Below, piece by piece: positions 1 through 9,263 of a DNA stretch of 64,000 bases. The position numbers and the translations under genes were made by a program. The notes under the pieces are model-generated. The model had not been told where the DNA came from, ran no database searches, and saw only the letters and a program-made list of their open reading frames with translations. Every line of letters starts with the position of its first letter. The first letter of the stretch is position 1. The stretch is from Saprospiraceae bacterium UBA7328 (GTDB lineage: Bacteria; Bacteroidota; Bacteroidia; Chitinophagales; Saprospiraceae), in assembly GCA_002471345.1 (NCBI GenBank), contig DKPS01000192.1:7863-71862 (forward strand), read 5' to 3'.

Positions 1-1
1 T

Positions 2-496
2 ACTCGCAATATCGTAGAATACAAATATGCTTCAGACTGTACTTACGAAGACTATATGGAATGGATGTGGACAAGTGCCAGTTTTGTACCATTTATGGGA
101 ATAGTAGACAAGAATGGATATGAATATGCAGATGGAGGATTCGGCAGTTTGGTACCCGTGGAAGAAGCAATAAATGCTGGAGCTACAGAAGTAGATGTAA
201 TAGTACTTAATCCCAAGTACAGTATACCTGAACCAAGAAGCACTAAAAATGCTTTTGATGTAATTATGCGAACATTAGAATTCATGCACTATCGCATAGG
301 TAGGCATGATGTATACATTGGTCACTTGCAAAGTGTATATGACGACACAGTTCATGTCAATTTTATTTATACCCCTCGTCTCCTTACAGACTATTCATTC
401 TTATTTGATCCGCCACAGATGAAACAATGGTGGCAGGAAGGTTTTGATCATGCTCGAAAATTATATGATGATGGGGATTTATTTACATCATACTGA
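2..496 (+). CDS. Patatin-like phospholipase, C-terminal part (cut by window edge)
   Basis: The frame is open from the first complete codon at base 2, so the gene begins outside the window and only about 165 C-terminal residues are present. The segment ADGGFGSLVPVEEAI holds the D-G-G motif that supplies the catalytic aspartate of patatins; it is followed by a beta strand (DVIVLNP) as in that family. The nucleophile motif GxSxG and the oxyanion loop lie upstream and cannot be seen. The same layout (aromatic helix, DGG, DVIVxN strand) occurs in the complete patatin at 60036-60995, so the two are likely paralogs. Predicted role is lipid acyl hydrolysis in the cytoplasm; the substrate is unknown. 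Confidence 0.8.
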   Translation, partial: TRNIVEYKYASDCTYEDYMEWMWTSASFVPFMGIVDKNGYEYADGGFGSLVPVEEAINAGATEVDVIVLNPKYSIPEPRSTKNAFDVIMRTLEFMHYRIGRHDVYIGHLQSVYDDTVHVNFIYTPRLLTDYSFLFDPPQMKQWWQEGFDHARKLYDDGDLFTSY

Positions 497-770
497 TATG
501 ATTTAAGGGTCGATTTCTAACTAAGACCTCTAAATATTAATGATTACCCTAATACAAAAATTTCATTTCGGGGAGAAACCACTATAAAAATGGCCTCAAT
601 CCTTACTTTCTTGCATAAATAATGATAGAAAGAATTTCGTCCAGAATAAATTTTACGTGTCTCTTCAATATGATACCTGCATACCCTAAAAATTAAACTT
701 TATGAAAATTGAGTACAAAACAGAATAATGTTCCTTATTACTTCAGAAATATGAAATAACCTTTACTCTA

Positions 771-2615
771 ATGTCCTACAATAAGTACATTATAATATTA
801 ATTACACTTTCTACTTGCTCACATATAGATGCACAGATCTATGATGATTATCTGGGCAATGGTCACAATGTGGGTTTGAAAGTTACCTCAAGCAGTCATC
901 AGCCAAATGATACTGCTACGCATTCCATTATAGGAAGCAATATCATACCAGATACTGTTGGTGCTTCCAGGTTTTTAAGTCAGGCAACTTTAGGAGCAGA
1001 TTATGAGGAGATTTTGGATGTAACTAATAATGGAATAAGTACTTGGATAGATAATCAGATCAATGAATCGCCCTCATCTTATTTTACTTTGTATCGTGAT
1101 ATATGGGATACTGTCACCTATCAAATGACTCTCGTTGGAGATGGTAGTTTGGCAGATTCTTCACGAAGGCGAGATTATATGGATTTCGCCTTTTATCAAA
1201 AATTATTCACTTCTGAGGATGCATTAAGACAAAGAGTGGCTTTAGCATTGAGCCAAATTCTTGTTATGTCCATGAATAATAGTCAATTTAATAAAAGAGG
1301 TTTTGCCGTGAGCAGCTATTATGATGTACTGTATCTTGGCGCTTTCGGAAACTATAGAGACCTGCTTCAAAATGTAACTATGCACCCGGCAATGGGAGTT
1401 TATCTCAGTCACTTTCAAAACAAGAAAACAGATTTAGTTAAAGGCACATTCCCTGATGAAAACTATGCCAGAGAAGTCATGCAACTTTTTTCAATCGGGT
1501 TATTGGAACTCAACAATGATGGCACTGTAAAAAAAAACGCAAATGGCGAGACTACTTCCACCTACTCAATAGATCATGTACAAGAATTAGCTAAAGTATT
1601 CACAGGGCTATCTGGAGGAGCCTATGATCTACTTAGATATCCAGAGAAGGCTGGATCAGAGTTAATTTTTGGAAGAGGCTTCAATCAGTACGACCTCACA
1701 TTACCTATGATTATGTATGACGAAGAGCATGAACCGGGTATAAAAGTGATGTGTACTGGGGATACTATCCCTTCAGGTCAGACGGGGACAGAGGATATCA
1801 ATCAAGCTTTAGATATACTTTTTAACCATCCCAATGTCGGACCATTCATCGGTAAAAGATTAATTCAGCATATGGTGAAATCTAACCCGACACCGGAATA
1901 TGTGAACAGGGTAGCTACAGCATTTAACAACAATGGTAGTGGTGTAAGGGGAGATATGACAGCCGTTATCAAAGCTATTTTCCTTGACCCAGAAGCAATA
2001 GAATGTGGCACTGCAGCTGATACCACAGGAGGTAAACTGATTCAACCTATAGAACGATTCACAAACTTATTTTTAGGTTTTAATATCAATTCTGACTCTG
2101 GGAAGTTTTGGTGGAGAGAATTGTCTCAATTAATTTCTAAAGTAGAACAGGGCTTTTTTGGATCTCCTTCAGTTTTTAATTTCTTCACTCCATTTTATGC
2201 AGAGGATCAGGTTGTAGCTCCAGCAGAACTCGTTTCACCAGAATTTCAAATCTTGCATTCCACATCAAGCATTCACTATATTAATCTTATAGAAAATGCT
2301 ATCAAAATCAGGCCTTTTAGAAATAGAACAAAAATTAATCAAACCACCGCCAAATTAGAAAACGATAATGATGATGATCCATATCTGGATCTCAGTGATG
2401 AAATTGCTCTATATAATAGCCAAGGAATAAGTGCAGTTTTAGATCGTATGGATCTTGTCCTGTGCAGAGGGCAACTAGATAGTAATATCAAGACAATCAT
2501 TGCGGATGCAATTATACAGTTTGATGCAAACTCTGGTTCTTATGACGCTGAGGATGGGGTTAATGATGCTTTATACTTTATTATGATGTCACCTAATTAT
2601 ATGATTCAAAAATAA
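771..2615 (+). CDS. DUF1800 family secreted protein
   Basis: A 614-residue protein with a short hydrophobic N-terminus ending in DAQ, a plausible signal peptide. The stretch ASRFLSQATLGADYEEI and the later NYAREVMQLFSIGLLELN are hallmarks of the DUF1800 family, whose members are exported and of unknown biochemical function. It is the first gene of a probable operon: the DUF1501 gene starts 11 nt downstream. DUF1800 and DUF1501 genes are regularly found side by side in Bacteroidota and Planctomycetota, so the two products probably act together outside the cytoplasm. The ATG at 771 places the signal peptide directly at the start. Function is not predicted here. Confidence 0.9.
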   Translation: MSYNKYIIILITLSTCSHIDAQIYDDYLGNGHNVGLKVTSSSHQPNDTATHSIIGSNIIPDTVGASRFLSQATLGADYEEILDVTNNGISTWIDNQINESPSSYFTLYRDIWDTVTYQMTLVGDGSLADSSRRRDYMDFAFYQKLFTSEDALRQRVALALSQILVMSMNNSQFNKRGFAVSSYYDVLYLGAFGNYRDLLQNVTMHPAMGVYLSHFQNKKTDLVKGTFPDENYAREVMQLFSIGLLELNNDGTVKKNANGETTSTYSIDHVQELAKVFTGLSGGAYDLLRYPEKAGSELIFGRGFNQYDLTLPMIMYDEEHEPGIKVMCTGDTIPSGQTGTEDINQALDILFNHPNVGPFIGKRLIQHMVKSNPTPEYVNRVATAFNNNGSGVRGDMTAVIKAIFLDPEAIECGTAADTTGGKLIQPIERFTNLFLGFNINSDSGKFWWRELSQLISKVEQGFFGSPSVFNFFTPFYAEDQVVAPAELVSPEFQILHSTSSIHYINLIENAIKIRPFRNRTKINQTTAKLENDNDDDPYLDLSDEIALYNSQGISAVLDRMDLVLCRGQLDSNIKTIIADAIIQFDANSGSYDAEDGVNDALYFIMMSPNYMIQK

Positions 2616-2626
2616 AGCCCAGAAAA

Positions 2627-4042
2627 ATGTCACACAACCATACTCGAAGAGGGTTTTTAAATCAACTGGGATTGGGCTGCGCATCTGTAGGGGCCACTTC
2701 TCTCCTATCGGGAATAACAAATCTCGGGTTGATTAATGCCGCAGTAGCAGCTAATAAATCTGTTTATGCACCTAAAGCTGGAAATTACAAAGCTTTGGTT
2801 TGCATCATGTTATCTGGTGGGAATGACAGTTATAATATGTTGGTTCCAAAAGGAGACGCAGAGCATCTTGAGTATGCGACAGTAAGAACCAATTTAGCTA
2901 TTGAAAAAGAAACTTTGAGACCCATAAATCCGATAAATAGTATTGGTAAAGTATTAGGTCTACACCCAAATCTAGAAAATATACAAACTCTTTTTGAAAC
3001 AGAAAAGGCCGCCTTTGTAGCTAATGTAGGAGCACTAGTCGAGCCCACTACAGTAGCACAATTTAAGAATAACGAAAATAATCCAGTAGGGCTCTTTTCA
3101 CATTCGGATCAAAGGCTACATTGGCAAACATCCATTCCCCAAGATCGAAATGCGAATGGATGGGGAGGACGGTTAGCAGATATTCTGTATACAAACAACA
3201 TGAATACGGATATATCAATGAATATTTCTCTTAATGGGGTTAATACTTTTCAAAGAGGAAATATTATTACAGAATATGCTATAGAACCTAGCGGAGGAGG
3301 AAGCGTAAGTATAAATGGGTCAAGCAACGATAATTTTTATAACACTCTCAAAAGAGAAACACTTGATAACATTCTTGAATCTAGTTATCAAAATGTACTA
3401 GAAAAAGCATATGCAGGATCGATAAGTAATAGTAAAAACAGCTCTATTCAATTCGCGGCAGCATTGGCAAATGGCACTCCATTTACAACTCCTTTTGGAG
3501 ATGATAGTCTTTCGGACAGATTAGAAATGGTCACCAAGGTAATAGCCGCTAAAGATCAATTAGACATGACTAATCAAACCTTTTTTGTTCAGCAGGGAGG
3601 ATATGATAATCATGACAATAATATAACAGACCATGGCAATCTAATGACTCAGCTAGATACCGCTATAGGGTCATTTTATACTGCGCTCACAGAATTAGGT
3701 ATGCAAGACGATGTAGTAATTTTCACTGCTTCAGATTTTGCACGTAAACTTGTATCTAATGGCAATGGCTCCGATCATGCTTGGGGTGGACACTCACTAG
3801 TTATTGGCGGTGGGGTTTCTGGTAAAAAGGTTTATGGAACCTATCCAGACTTATATTTAGATAACCCTTGGGATTCCGGAAAAGGACGAATCATTCCTAC
3901 AACTTCCTGTGATGAATTATTTGCAGAATTGGCATTGTGGATGGGAGCTTCCACAGGAGATCTTTACAACGTACTACCGAATATTGGAAACTTCTGGACA
4001 CCCACACCGTCAGAAATGCCATTAGGGATGTTCACCGTATAA
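2627..4042 (+). CDS. DUF1501 family protein, Tat-exported
   Basis: A 471-residue DUF1501 protein. The N-terminus carries a twin-arginine signal (TRRGFLNQLGLG) followed by a hydrophobic stretch ending in AVAA, so it should be exported folded. Family motifs include ALVCIMLSGGNDSYNMLVP near the mature start, LGLHPNLE, and a C-terminal SDHAWGGHSLVIGGGV. The family is related in fold to sulfatases/alkaline phosphatases, but no activity has been assigned to it that I can confirm. It lies between the DUF1800 gene and a cytochrome-like protein whose ATG follows its stop codon with no gap, implying translational coupling. Confidence 0.92.
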   Translation: MSHNHTRRGFLNQLGLGCASVGATSLLSGITNLGLINAAVAANKSVYAPKAGNYKALVCIMLSGGNDSYNMLVPKGDAEHLEYATVRTNLAIEKETLRPINPINSIGKVLGLHPNLENIQTLFETEKAAFVANVGALVEPTTVAQFKNNENNPVGLFSHSDQRLHWQTSIPQDRNANGWGGRLADILYTNNMNTDISMNISLNGVNTFQRGNIITEYAIEPSGGGSVSINGSSNDNFYNTLKRETLDNILESSYQNVLEKAYAGSISNSKNSSIQFAAALANGTPFTTPFGDDSLSDRLEMVTKVIAAKDQLDMTNQTFFVQQGGYDNHDNNITDHGNLMTQLDTAIGSFYTALTELGMQDDVVIFTASDFARKLVSNGNGSDHAWGGHSLVIGGGVSGKKVYGTYPDLYLDNPWDSGKGRIIPTTSCDELFAELALWMGASTGDLYNVLPNIGNFWTPTPSEMPLGMFTV

Positions 4043-5200
4043 ATGATAAAAATGTTGAGAATAGCATATATCATACTGGTTTTAGTACTGATCACAACGG
4101 AAAGCTTAACTGCGCAATGTGTAGATAATGGTAACCAATGGGCTAAAAGTTGGGTGTCATGTCAAACTTCTACAAACCCAAACCCTATTAGAGGAAATAC
4201 GCATTGGATACTTTATGAATTCATAGATAATCACTATATAGACACCAGTTATATTTGGAATGCAAATAGAGTTGGAGAAAGTTCCACAGGCCTAAAAGAT
4301 GTAATCATTGATTACTCTTTGGACGGAAATACATGGACAGAATTGGGTTCATATACATTCGCCCAAGCCCCTGAGACAGAAAATTATCAAGGTTTCATGG
4401 GCCCTAACTTTCAAAGTGAGTATATTAAAAAAATACTCATTACAGTCCAAAGCACTCATGGAGGAGGCAGTTGTGCGTCGCTAGGAGAAATACAATTCAA
4501 TGTAAATAATGCACTATGTCATGGAGTGATCGATGACTGTGGACTATGTAATGGCCCTGGAAAGGCAACTTGGTACATAGATGCTGATGGAGACGGTAAA
4601 GGTAGTAGTAGTTCTATGGTTTTATCATGTGAAAAGCCACAAGGCTATGTCGATAATACGGATGATGACTGTGATAGTGGCGAATTGGGATGGGATGATG
4701 TAAGTGGACTCTTCACTACGAGCTGCAATGGATGCCACATAGAGGCAAGTGCTGGAGGACTTAGCCTAATCAATTATGATTATTTCTCAATGGGAGGAAT
4801 CATTTGTGGACCTAATCTTAAAACTGGAAATAATTTAGTAAGTGTCATCACAATTAGTGAATATAATGGATGTGGTACTGCCATAGGCGCCCCACAAATG
4901 AATGCCAGATCATCAAGTCCTATGACTCAATCCGATCTTGATAAACTCCAAAGATGGATCGATGGCGGAGCACCTGAACTTTGTGATGACTTTTGCTTAG
5001 AAAATGAGATGATTGATACTGATTTCACTGTGGGTATGGTAGGCTACTTTCAAGCCAGTAATCAGATCATGAGTGATTCAGATTTAGATTCAGCTACAAT
5101 AGTTACCTATGATGCAGGCCAAGAAATTTTACTAAATGAAGGATTTTCAGTTTTGTATGGTGGACAGTTCATTGCCCAGATTGGTGGTTGTGAAGAATGA
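4043..5200 (+). CDS. Secreted multidomain protein with discoidin-like, MopE-like and single-haem CxxCH segments
   Basis: A 385-residue exported protein with a signal peptide ending LTAQ. Visible in order: a discoidin-like region (about residues 30-155, with VIIDYSLDGNTWTELGSY); a Cys-rich DDCGLCNGPG; a MopE-type segment (YIDADGDGKG ... PQGYVDNTDDDCD, about 178-211); a c-type haem site CNGCH at 228-232 followed by a cytochrome-like helix with candidate distal Met residues (PQM, SPM) and a closing LQRWIDGGAPE; and a C-terminal strand-rich segment like the 3-coathanger stack domain of Bacteroidota surface proteins (EILLNEGFSVLYGG). Its start codon abuts the DUF1501 stop. It may be the redox or anchoring partner of the DUF1800/DUF1501 pair; that role is inferred. 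Confidence 0.8.
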   Translation: MIKMLRIAYIILVLVLITTESLTAQCVDNGNQWAKSWVSCQTSTNPNPIRGNTHWILYEFIDNHYIDTSYIWNANRVGESSTGLKDVIIDYSLDGNTWTELGSYTFAQAPETENYQGFMGPNFQSEYIKKILITVQSTHGGGSCASLGEIQFNVNNALCHGVIDDCGLCNGPGKATWYIDADGDGKGSSSSMVLSCEKPQGYVDNTDDDCDSGELGWDDVSGLFTTSCNGCHIEASAGGLSLINYDYFSMGGIICGPNLKTGNNLVSVITISEYNGCGTAIGAPQMNARSSSPMTQSDLDKLQRWIDGGAPELCDDFCLENEMIDTDFTVGMVGYFQASNQIMSDSDLDSATIVTYDAGQEILLNEGFSVLYGGQFIAQIGGCEE

Positions 5201-5212
5201 TTGGCCAATAAA

Positions 5213-5794
5213 TCATCGTCTTATATGAGACCTTATTATCCTCTTAGCCTTCCTCCGATCTTCATTGAAATTGATATTTTTTTTGAAGAATTTTTCACCT
5301 ATTAACATTCCAAGTCCAGCACCGATAACACCTGCCATTATCCCTTCAATATTTCCACTATTTAATGGACGGTTTACTCTTGGATCTATTCCTGGTGCAA
5401 CAAACCTTCGCCCTGGTCCAGCCTTTGCAATGGCTTTGGTAGCAAAGAAAGAAGCAACACCTAATGTTGTGGCAGCAACTACGACATTTCTGATTCTTGA
5501 TCGCTTATTAATAATTGTAGCTCTATCAAAATTATTAAAATCAACTTTTGAAGGAGTATAGAATAAACCAGATTGTTCATGATATAGAGGAGTATAAAGT
5601 GATAGACTATCTCCTCTGATCCCTTTCAAAAATGACTCTGAATAGGCCTTCTTACCAGAAAAGAGGTGAATTTTTGATAGCTTTCTGATTTGTTTCTTTG
5701 ATATCTCTCTGTTTTGTCCATTCGACTTAACAGCCACCAAGGCAAAGATCAAAATTAATAGTTGGATACCTTTTTTCATTTCAAAGATTTTCAT
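5213..5794 (-). CDS. Small exported protein of unknown function
   Basis: A 193-residue protein with an N-terminal signal peptide (MKKGIQLLILIFALVAVKSNGQ when read from the second Met at 5779; the ATG at 5794 adds five residues). The middle has a hydrophobic stretch (VVVAATTLGVASFFATKAI, about 107-125) and a glycine-rich one (IMAGVIGAGLGMLIGEKFF), and the C-terminus is very basic (RRKAKRIIRSHIRR). This could be a small membrane protein with two glycine-zipper-like helices. I do not recognise the family. It converges on the DUF1800 operon with 12 nt between the stop codons. Confidence 0.7.
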   Translation of the reverse strand: MKIFEMKKGIQLLILIFALVAVKSNGQNREISKKQIRKLSKIHLFSGKKAYSESFLKGIRGDSLSLYTPLYHEQSGLFYTPSKVDFNNFDRATIINKRSRIRNVVVAATTLGVASFFATKAIAKAGPGRRFVAPGIDPRVNRPLNSGNIEGIMAGVIGAGLGMLIGEKFFKKNINFNEDRRKAKRIIRSHIRR

Positions 5795-5891
5795 CTTTTG
5801 AGCCGATTACCAACTAAAGATAGCTAACTTAATTTAGGTGTCGAATCTGAAAAGGCTTCTAGTCTGAGAAATAGAATAAACTTATTTGATA

Positions 5892-6770
5892 TTATGATTG
5901 CTTCTTTTTCCAAAATACATGAATCTTAGAACTACCATAGTCAAGAAGAACCTTTGAAGCATTCAATGAAGAAACACTAAGGATACCATCAATTTTTCGA
6001 GAGGTAATCTTATTCAGGTCATCGATAGATTTTGAAATAAAGCTTACATTTTGGATTCTAACCTGATTGAGTACAATATCATGATTTGCAAGTAATTCTT
6101 TTTGCTGTTCTTGGCCAGTTAATATGTTTGAGTGAAGTACACTTACTCCTGCACCTGTATCAAAAACTAAATTGCTTATTTTTCCTTTCACAACTGCCTC
6201 TACAACTGCTATTTGGCCGTGATCTAATAAGAATGGCAAGCTCACTATGTTGTATTCCGCTGGGGGTATTGTCAAATTCTTCGTATCTGACGACATTAAT
6301 ATCAGTTGACTATTTTCATAATCAACTAAAACCTTATGATCTAGAAGTACATCTGCTCCAATTATTCCAGCTAATGGCCTTTGAATAACATCCTCAACAA
6401 ATGAGAGATTTACTGCCCATGCCTCTAATTTTCTTTTTTTTATGTCTCCACATTTAAAATTTTGTAGAGATAGTTCCTTACTTTTTAAATCTCCATTTGC
6501 TGTCCAAAGCGTGAACTCACCGTTAATCACATTTTGATTTATTAACGTGTTAGGAGCACCTGTATCAAAGATATAATCTCCATGTACGCCATCTACAGAA
6601 GCTGGTATAACAATAAGTCCATCTACTAATTCAAATTGAATAGCAGAGAAATGTGAATGCTTATCTTCATCTATGAAGTCATTACTCTCAGTATGTAACA
6701 AGCCAGTAGAAAGTAGAGAGAAGTGGAAAATACATATAAATAATATTAATATGTAATTCTTCGGATACAA
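5892..6770 (-). CDS. Retropepsin-like aspartic protease with two DTG motifs
   Basis: A 292-residue exported protein. After a signal peptide there are two similar halves, each with the catalytic aspartic-protease triad: DYIFDTGAPNTL (Asp69) and NLVFDTGAGVSVL (Asp204). This internal duplication in one chain makes an intramolecular dimer likely, in contrast to viral retropepsins that dimerise between chains. Bacterial members of this fold are periplasmic or surface proteases with poorly known substrates. The upstream region (6782-6853) is shared with the divergent monooxygenase gene and carries repeated TTTAATGT motifs that may regulate it. Confidence 0.85.
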   Translation of the reverse strand: MYPKNYILILFICIFHFSLLSTGLLHTESNDFIDEDKHSHFSAIQFELVDGLIVIPASVDGVHGDYIFDTGAPNTLINQNVINGEFTLWTANGDLKSKELSLQNFKCGDIKKRKLEAWAVNLSFVEDVIQRPLAGIIGADVLLDHKVLVDYENSQLILMSSDTKNLTIPPAEYNIVSLPFLLDHGQIAVVEAVVKGKISNLVFDTGAGVSVLHSNILTGQEQQKELLANHDIVLNQVRIQNVSFISKSIDDLNKITSRKIDGILSVSSLNASKVLLDYGSSKIHVFWKKKQS

Positions 6771-6781
6771 ATAATCTAATT

Positions 6782-6853
6782 TTTAATGTTAACTCAATGT
6801 AAACAATACGCAAACAAATAACCATTTTGTTAACATTAAATTTACTTTAATGT
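6782..6853. promoter_or_regulatory. Cluster of TTTAATGT repeats in a divergent promoter region
   Basis: TTTAATGTTAAC at 6782-6793 has a perfect inverted copy GTTAACATTAAA at 6829-6840. A further copy, TTTAATGT at 6846-6853, forms a second inverted repeat with ACATTAAA at 6833-6840, loop TTTAC. A weaker copy, TCAATGTAAAC, lies at 6794-6804. The repeats sit between the aspartic protease (starts 6770, minus) and the SsuD-like gene (starts 6980, plus). Repeated half-sites in a divergent region suggest a shared transcription factor; the factor is unknown. Confidence 0.45.
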
Positions 6854-6979
6854 GACATGAACTTTACACATTAAGAAGTGGATTGAACTCAATTTAAAGG
6901 CATTCTTTAACCTATATGACCTAGCATCCAATTATAATCCCTTACACTTGTCATCAATATTATAGCTGAAAAAGTAATT

Positions 6980-8128
6980 ATGAATTTTAGATCCAAAGAT
7001 GTCCATGGTGCAGAAATAGCGTGGTTTGCACCTCTTTGTAATGGTGATGATAGGTTTTTAGGCCATCACGATCCACAATTTAAAAGCAATTGGTCTAATA
7101 CATCAAATGTTGTTCTCAAAGCGGACAAATTGGGCTTTAAAAACATCTTATGTCCCAGTTCTTATCAAGTAGGGCAAGACACTATGACATTTGCTTCAGC
7201 AGTGGCCCCACTTACGAAAAATATAAACCTTCTTGCAGCTATAAGATGTGGAGAAGTGCATCCTCCTATGCTAGGCAGAGCTATTGCTACTCTCGATCAC
7301 ATCTTAGAAGGGCGATTGACCATCAACATTATTTCCTCAAATCTACCTGGAGAAAACCTTTCTTCAGAATCTCGTTATCAAAGATCAAGAGAAGTCATTG
7401 AAATCCTAAAGCAAGGGTGGACCCAAGACCATATCCAGTTCGAAGGAGAATTTTACAAAATCAAATTAGACAATACTGCACCAGTAAAAACCTATCAACA
7501 AAATGGAGGGCCTCTACTCTATTTTGGAGGATATTCGCCATCTGGAGTTGAATTATGTGCAGAACATTGCGACGTATATCTCATGTGGCCAGAAACTGAA
7601 GAACGCCTTTCAGAACTTATGAGAAACATGAGTAATAAAGCTAGAAATTATAATAGAGCAGTAGATTTCGGTTTGAGAGTACATGTCATAGTCCGTCAGA
7701 CTGAAAACGAAGCTAAAATTGCCGCAAAATCACTAATGAAGTATATCGATGAAGACAAGGGAACTGAGATCAGAGGAAGAGCCTTAGATAGTGCTTCACT
7801 TGGAGTGGCAAGACAAAGTGAGATGCGATCCAAATCGGACTTAGATGGATTTGTAGAAGACCATCTTTGGACAGGGATAGGGCGTGCTAGGTCAGGATGT
7901 GGAGCGGCTTTAGTAGGTAATCCTGATCAAATAGTTGAAAAGATTGACAGATATATGGATCTAGGTATCAGGGCATTTATCTTTTCAGGATATCCTCATG
8001 CCAATGAATGTGAACTTTTTGGGAAGTATGTTTTGCCAAGACTTAAAAATGTGTCATTGTCTATAATACAGGGAAGAAGACCTGATAGTACTCCTGATAG
8101 TCCATTAGGCATTGGTATGAGAACATAA
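6980..8128 (+). CDS. LLM-class flavin-dependent monooxygenase, SsuD-like
   Basis: At 382 residues it matches the length of FMNH2-dependent alkanesulfonate monooxygenase (SsuD), which releases sulfite from organosulfonates. Family features include the early EIAWFAPL, LLAAIRCGEVHPPMLGRA, the glycine-rich IISSNLPGENL, PLLYFGGYSPSG and the C-terminal GIRAFIFSGYPH. No ssuE reductase or sulfonate ABC transporter is adjacent, so the substrate is uncertain; a related luciferase-like oxidoreductase acting on another carbon-sulfur compound is possible. The gene stands alone between the aspartic protease and mltG. Confidence 0.88.
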   Translation: MNFRSKDVHGAEIAWFAPLCNGDDRFLGHHDPQFKSNWSNTSNVVLKADKLGFKNILCPSSYQVGQDTMTFASAVAPLTKNINLLAAIRCGEVHPPMLGRAIATLDHILEGRLTINIISSNLPGENLSSESRYQRSREVIEILKQGWTQDHIQFEGEFYKIKLDNTAPVKTYQQNGGPLLYFGGYSPSGVELCAEHCDVYLMWPETEERLSELMRNMSNKARNYNRAVDFGLRVHVIVRQTENEAKIAAKSLMKYIDEDKGTEIRGRALDSASLGVARQSEMRSKSDLDGFVEDHLWTGIGRARSGCGAALVGNPDQIVEKIDRYMDLGIRAFIFSGYPHANECELFGKYVLPRLKNVSLSIIQGRRPDSTPDSPLGIGMRT

Positions 8129-8222
8129 TTCAACCTTTTTACCTTTGAATAAAATCGATAGTTTCAAAAAGTGATCAATTCTTATTTATGGTAAGAATCA
8201 TAGGCGGCTTTCTTTCAGGACA

Positions 8223-9251
8223 TTATCGCATTATCCCTTCTCTACTAAGCCATCTATGATAAATCCTGGCGTTCTTATTATGATCAACTAGATCATTTGC
8301 AAATAAATGCTCTTCGTTATAACCTGGTTTTGCACACATGTAGAGATATTTATGGTCATCAGCATTTAGTACTGCATCAATAGCTGTTGACTCTGGAATA
8401 CATATAGGGCCTGGAGGTAAGCCTTGATTGAGATAGGTATTATATGGAGATTCAAATAAAAGCTGCTTATTTAATACTCTCTGTATTGTAAAATCACCAA
8501 TAGCAAATACCACAGTAGGATCTGCTTGTAATGGCATTCCAAGTTTAATTCGATTAAGATATAGTCCAGCTATGATGGGTTGTTCTGATCTCAAATTACT
8601 CTCTTTCTGTAAAATAGAGGCTAAGATGGTTACTTCCTGAGGAGTAAAACCTAATTCTGATGCTTTCTCTTTTCTATTCTTAGATGACCAAAATTTTTCA
8701 TGTTCTTTGATCATCCTATCTACAAATTCTTGAGGGGTCATATCCCAATAAACTTGATAAGTATTTGGAATATAAAGCGTAGCAACTGACTCCTCTGTAA
8801 GCCCTAATCCTTCTACGTTTTGCTCAGATAGTAAGACATTCAGAAGACTTAAGGAATCAGGTTCTATTTGTCGTCCTACCCTACCTGCTAACTCATCAAT
8901 AGTTCGAATATTATTAAAAGTTATATCTATTGGATCTTGATTTCCAGACCTTAATTTTGAAATCAGATCTCTCATGCTTGTATTTGGCTTTATAATAAAC
9001 CTTCCTGATTTGACCTGATCCTTTTTATAGTTCATTTGACCAGCTAAAACGTCAAATAAAAATGAGTTTTTAATTATTTGTTCGCCTAGTAAATGATTGT
9101 TGACATCTTCATAAGACGCTCCAGTGGGGATAAACATCTCGTAATCTGATGTATTATTTACTCCTGGTCCCCATAATGAAGTATACAGATAATACACTCC
9201 TCCACAGAAAAGGATAAAGATTAGAGTCATTATTAGAAATAACTTTCTCAT
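8223..9251 (-). CDS. mltG: Endolytic murein transglycosylase MltG
   Basis: A 342-residue single-pass inner-membrane protein (TM about residues 5-25) with the YceG/MltG domain. MltG cleaves nascent glycan strands within the chain and sets their length. The catalytic glutamate is visible in ASILQKESNL (Glu217), followed by PIIAGLYLNRIKLGMPLQAD and the closing KYLYMCAKPG ... HLFANDLVDHN. It starts 12 nt after the panB stop, so the two are probably cotranscribed. Length and motif order are normal for the family. Confidence 0.95.
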   Translation of the reverse strand: MRKLFLIMTLIFILFCGGVYYLYTSLWGPGVNNTSDYEMFIPTGASYEDVNNHLLGEQIIKNSFLFDVLAGQMNYKKDQVKSGRFIIKPNTSMRDLISKLRSGNQDPIDITFNNIRTIDELAGRVGRQIEPDSLSLLNVLLSEQNVEGLGLTEESVATLYIPNTYQVYWDMTPQEFVDRMIKEHEKFWSSKNRKEKASELGFTPQEVTILASILQKESNLRSEQPIIAGLYLNRIKLGMPLQADPTVVFAIGDFTIQRVLNKQLLFESPYNTYLNQGLPPGPICIPESTAIDAVLNADDHKYLYMCAKPGYNEEHLFANDLVDHNKNARIYHRWLSREGIMR

Positions 9252-9263
9252 CGTAATAAAGTC

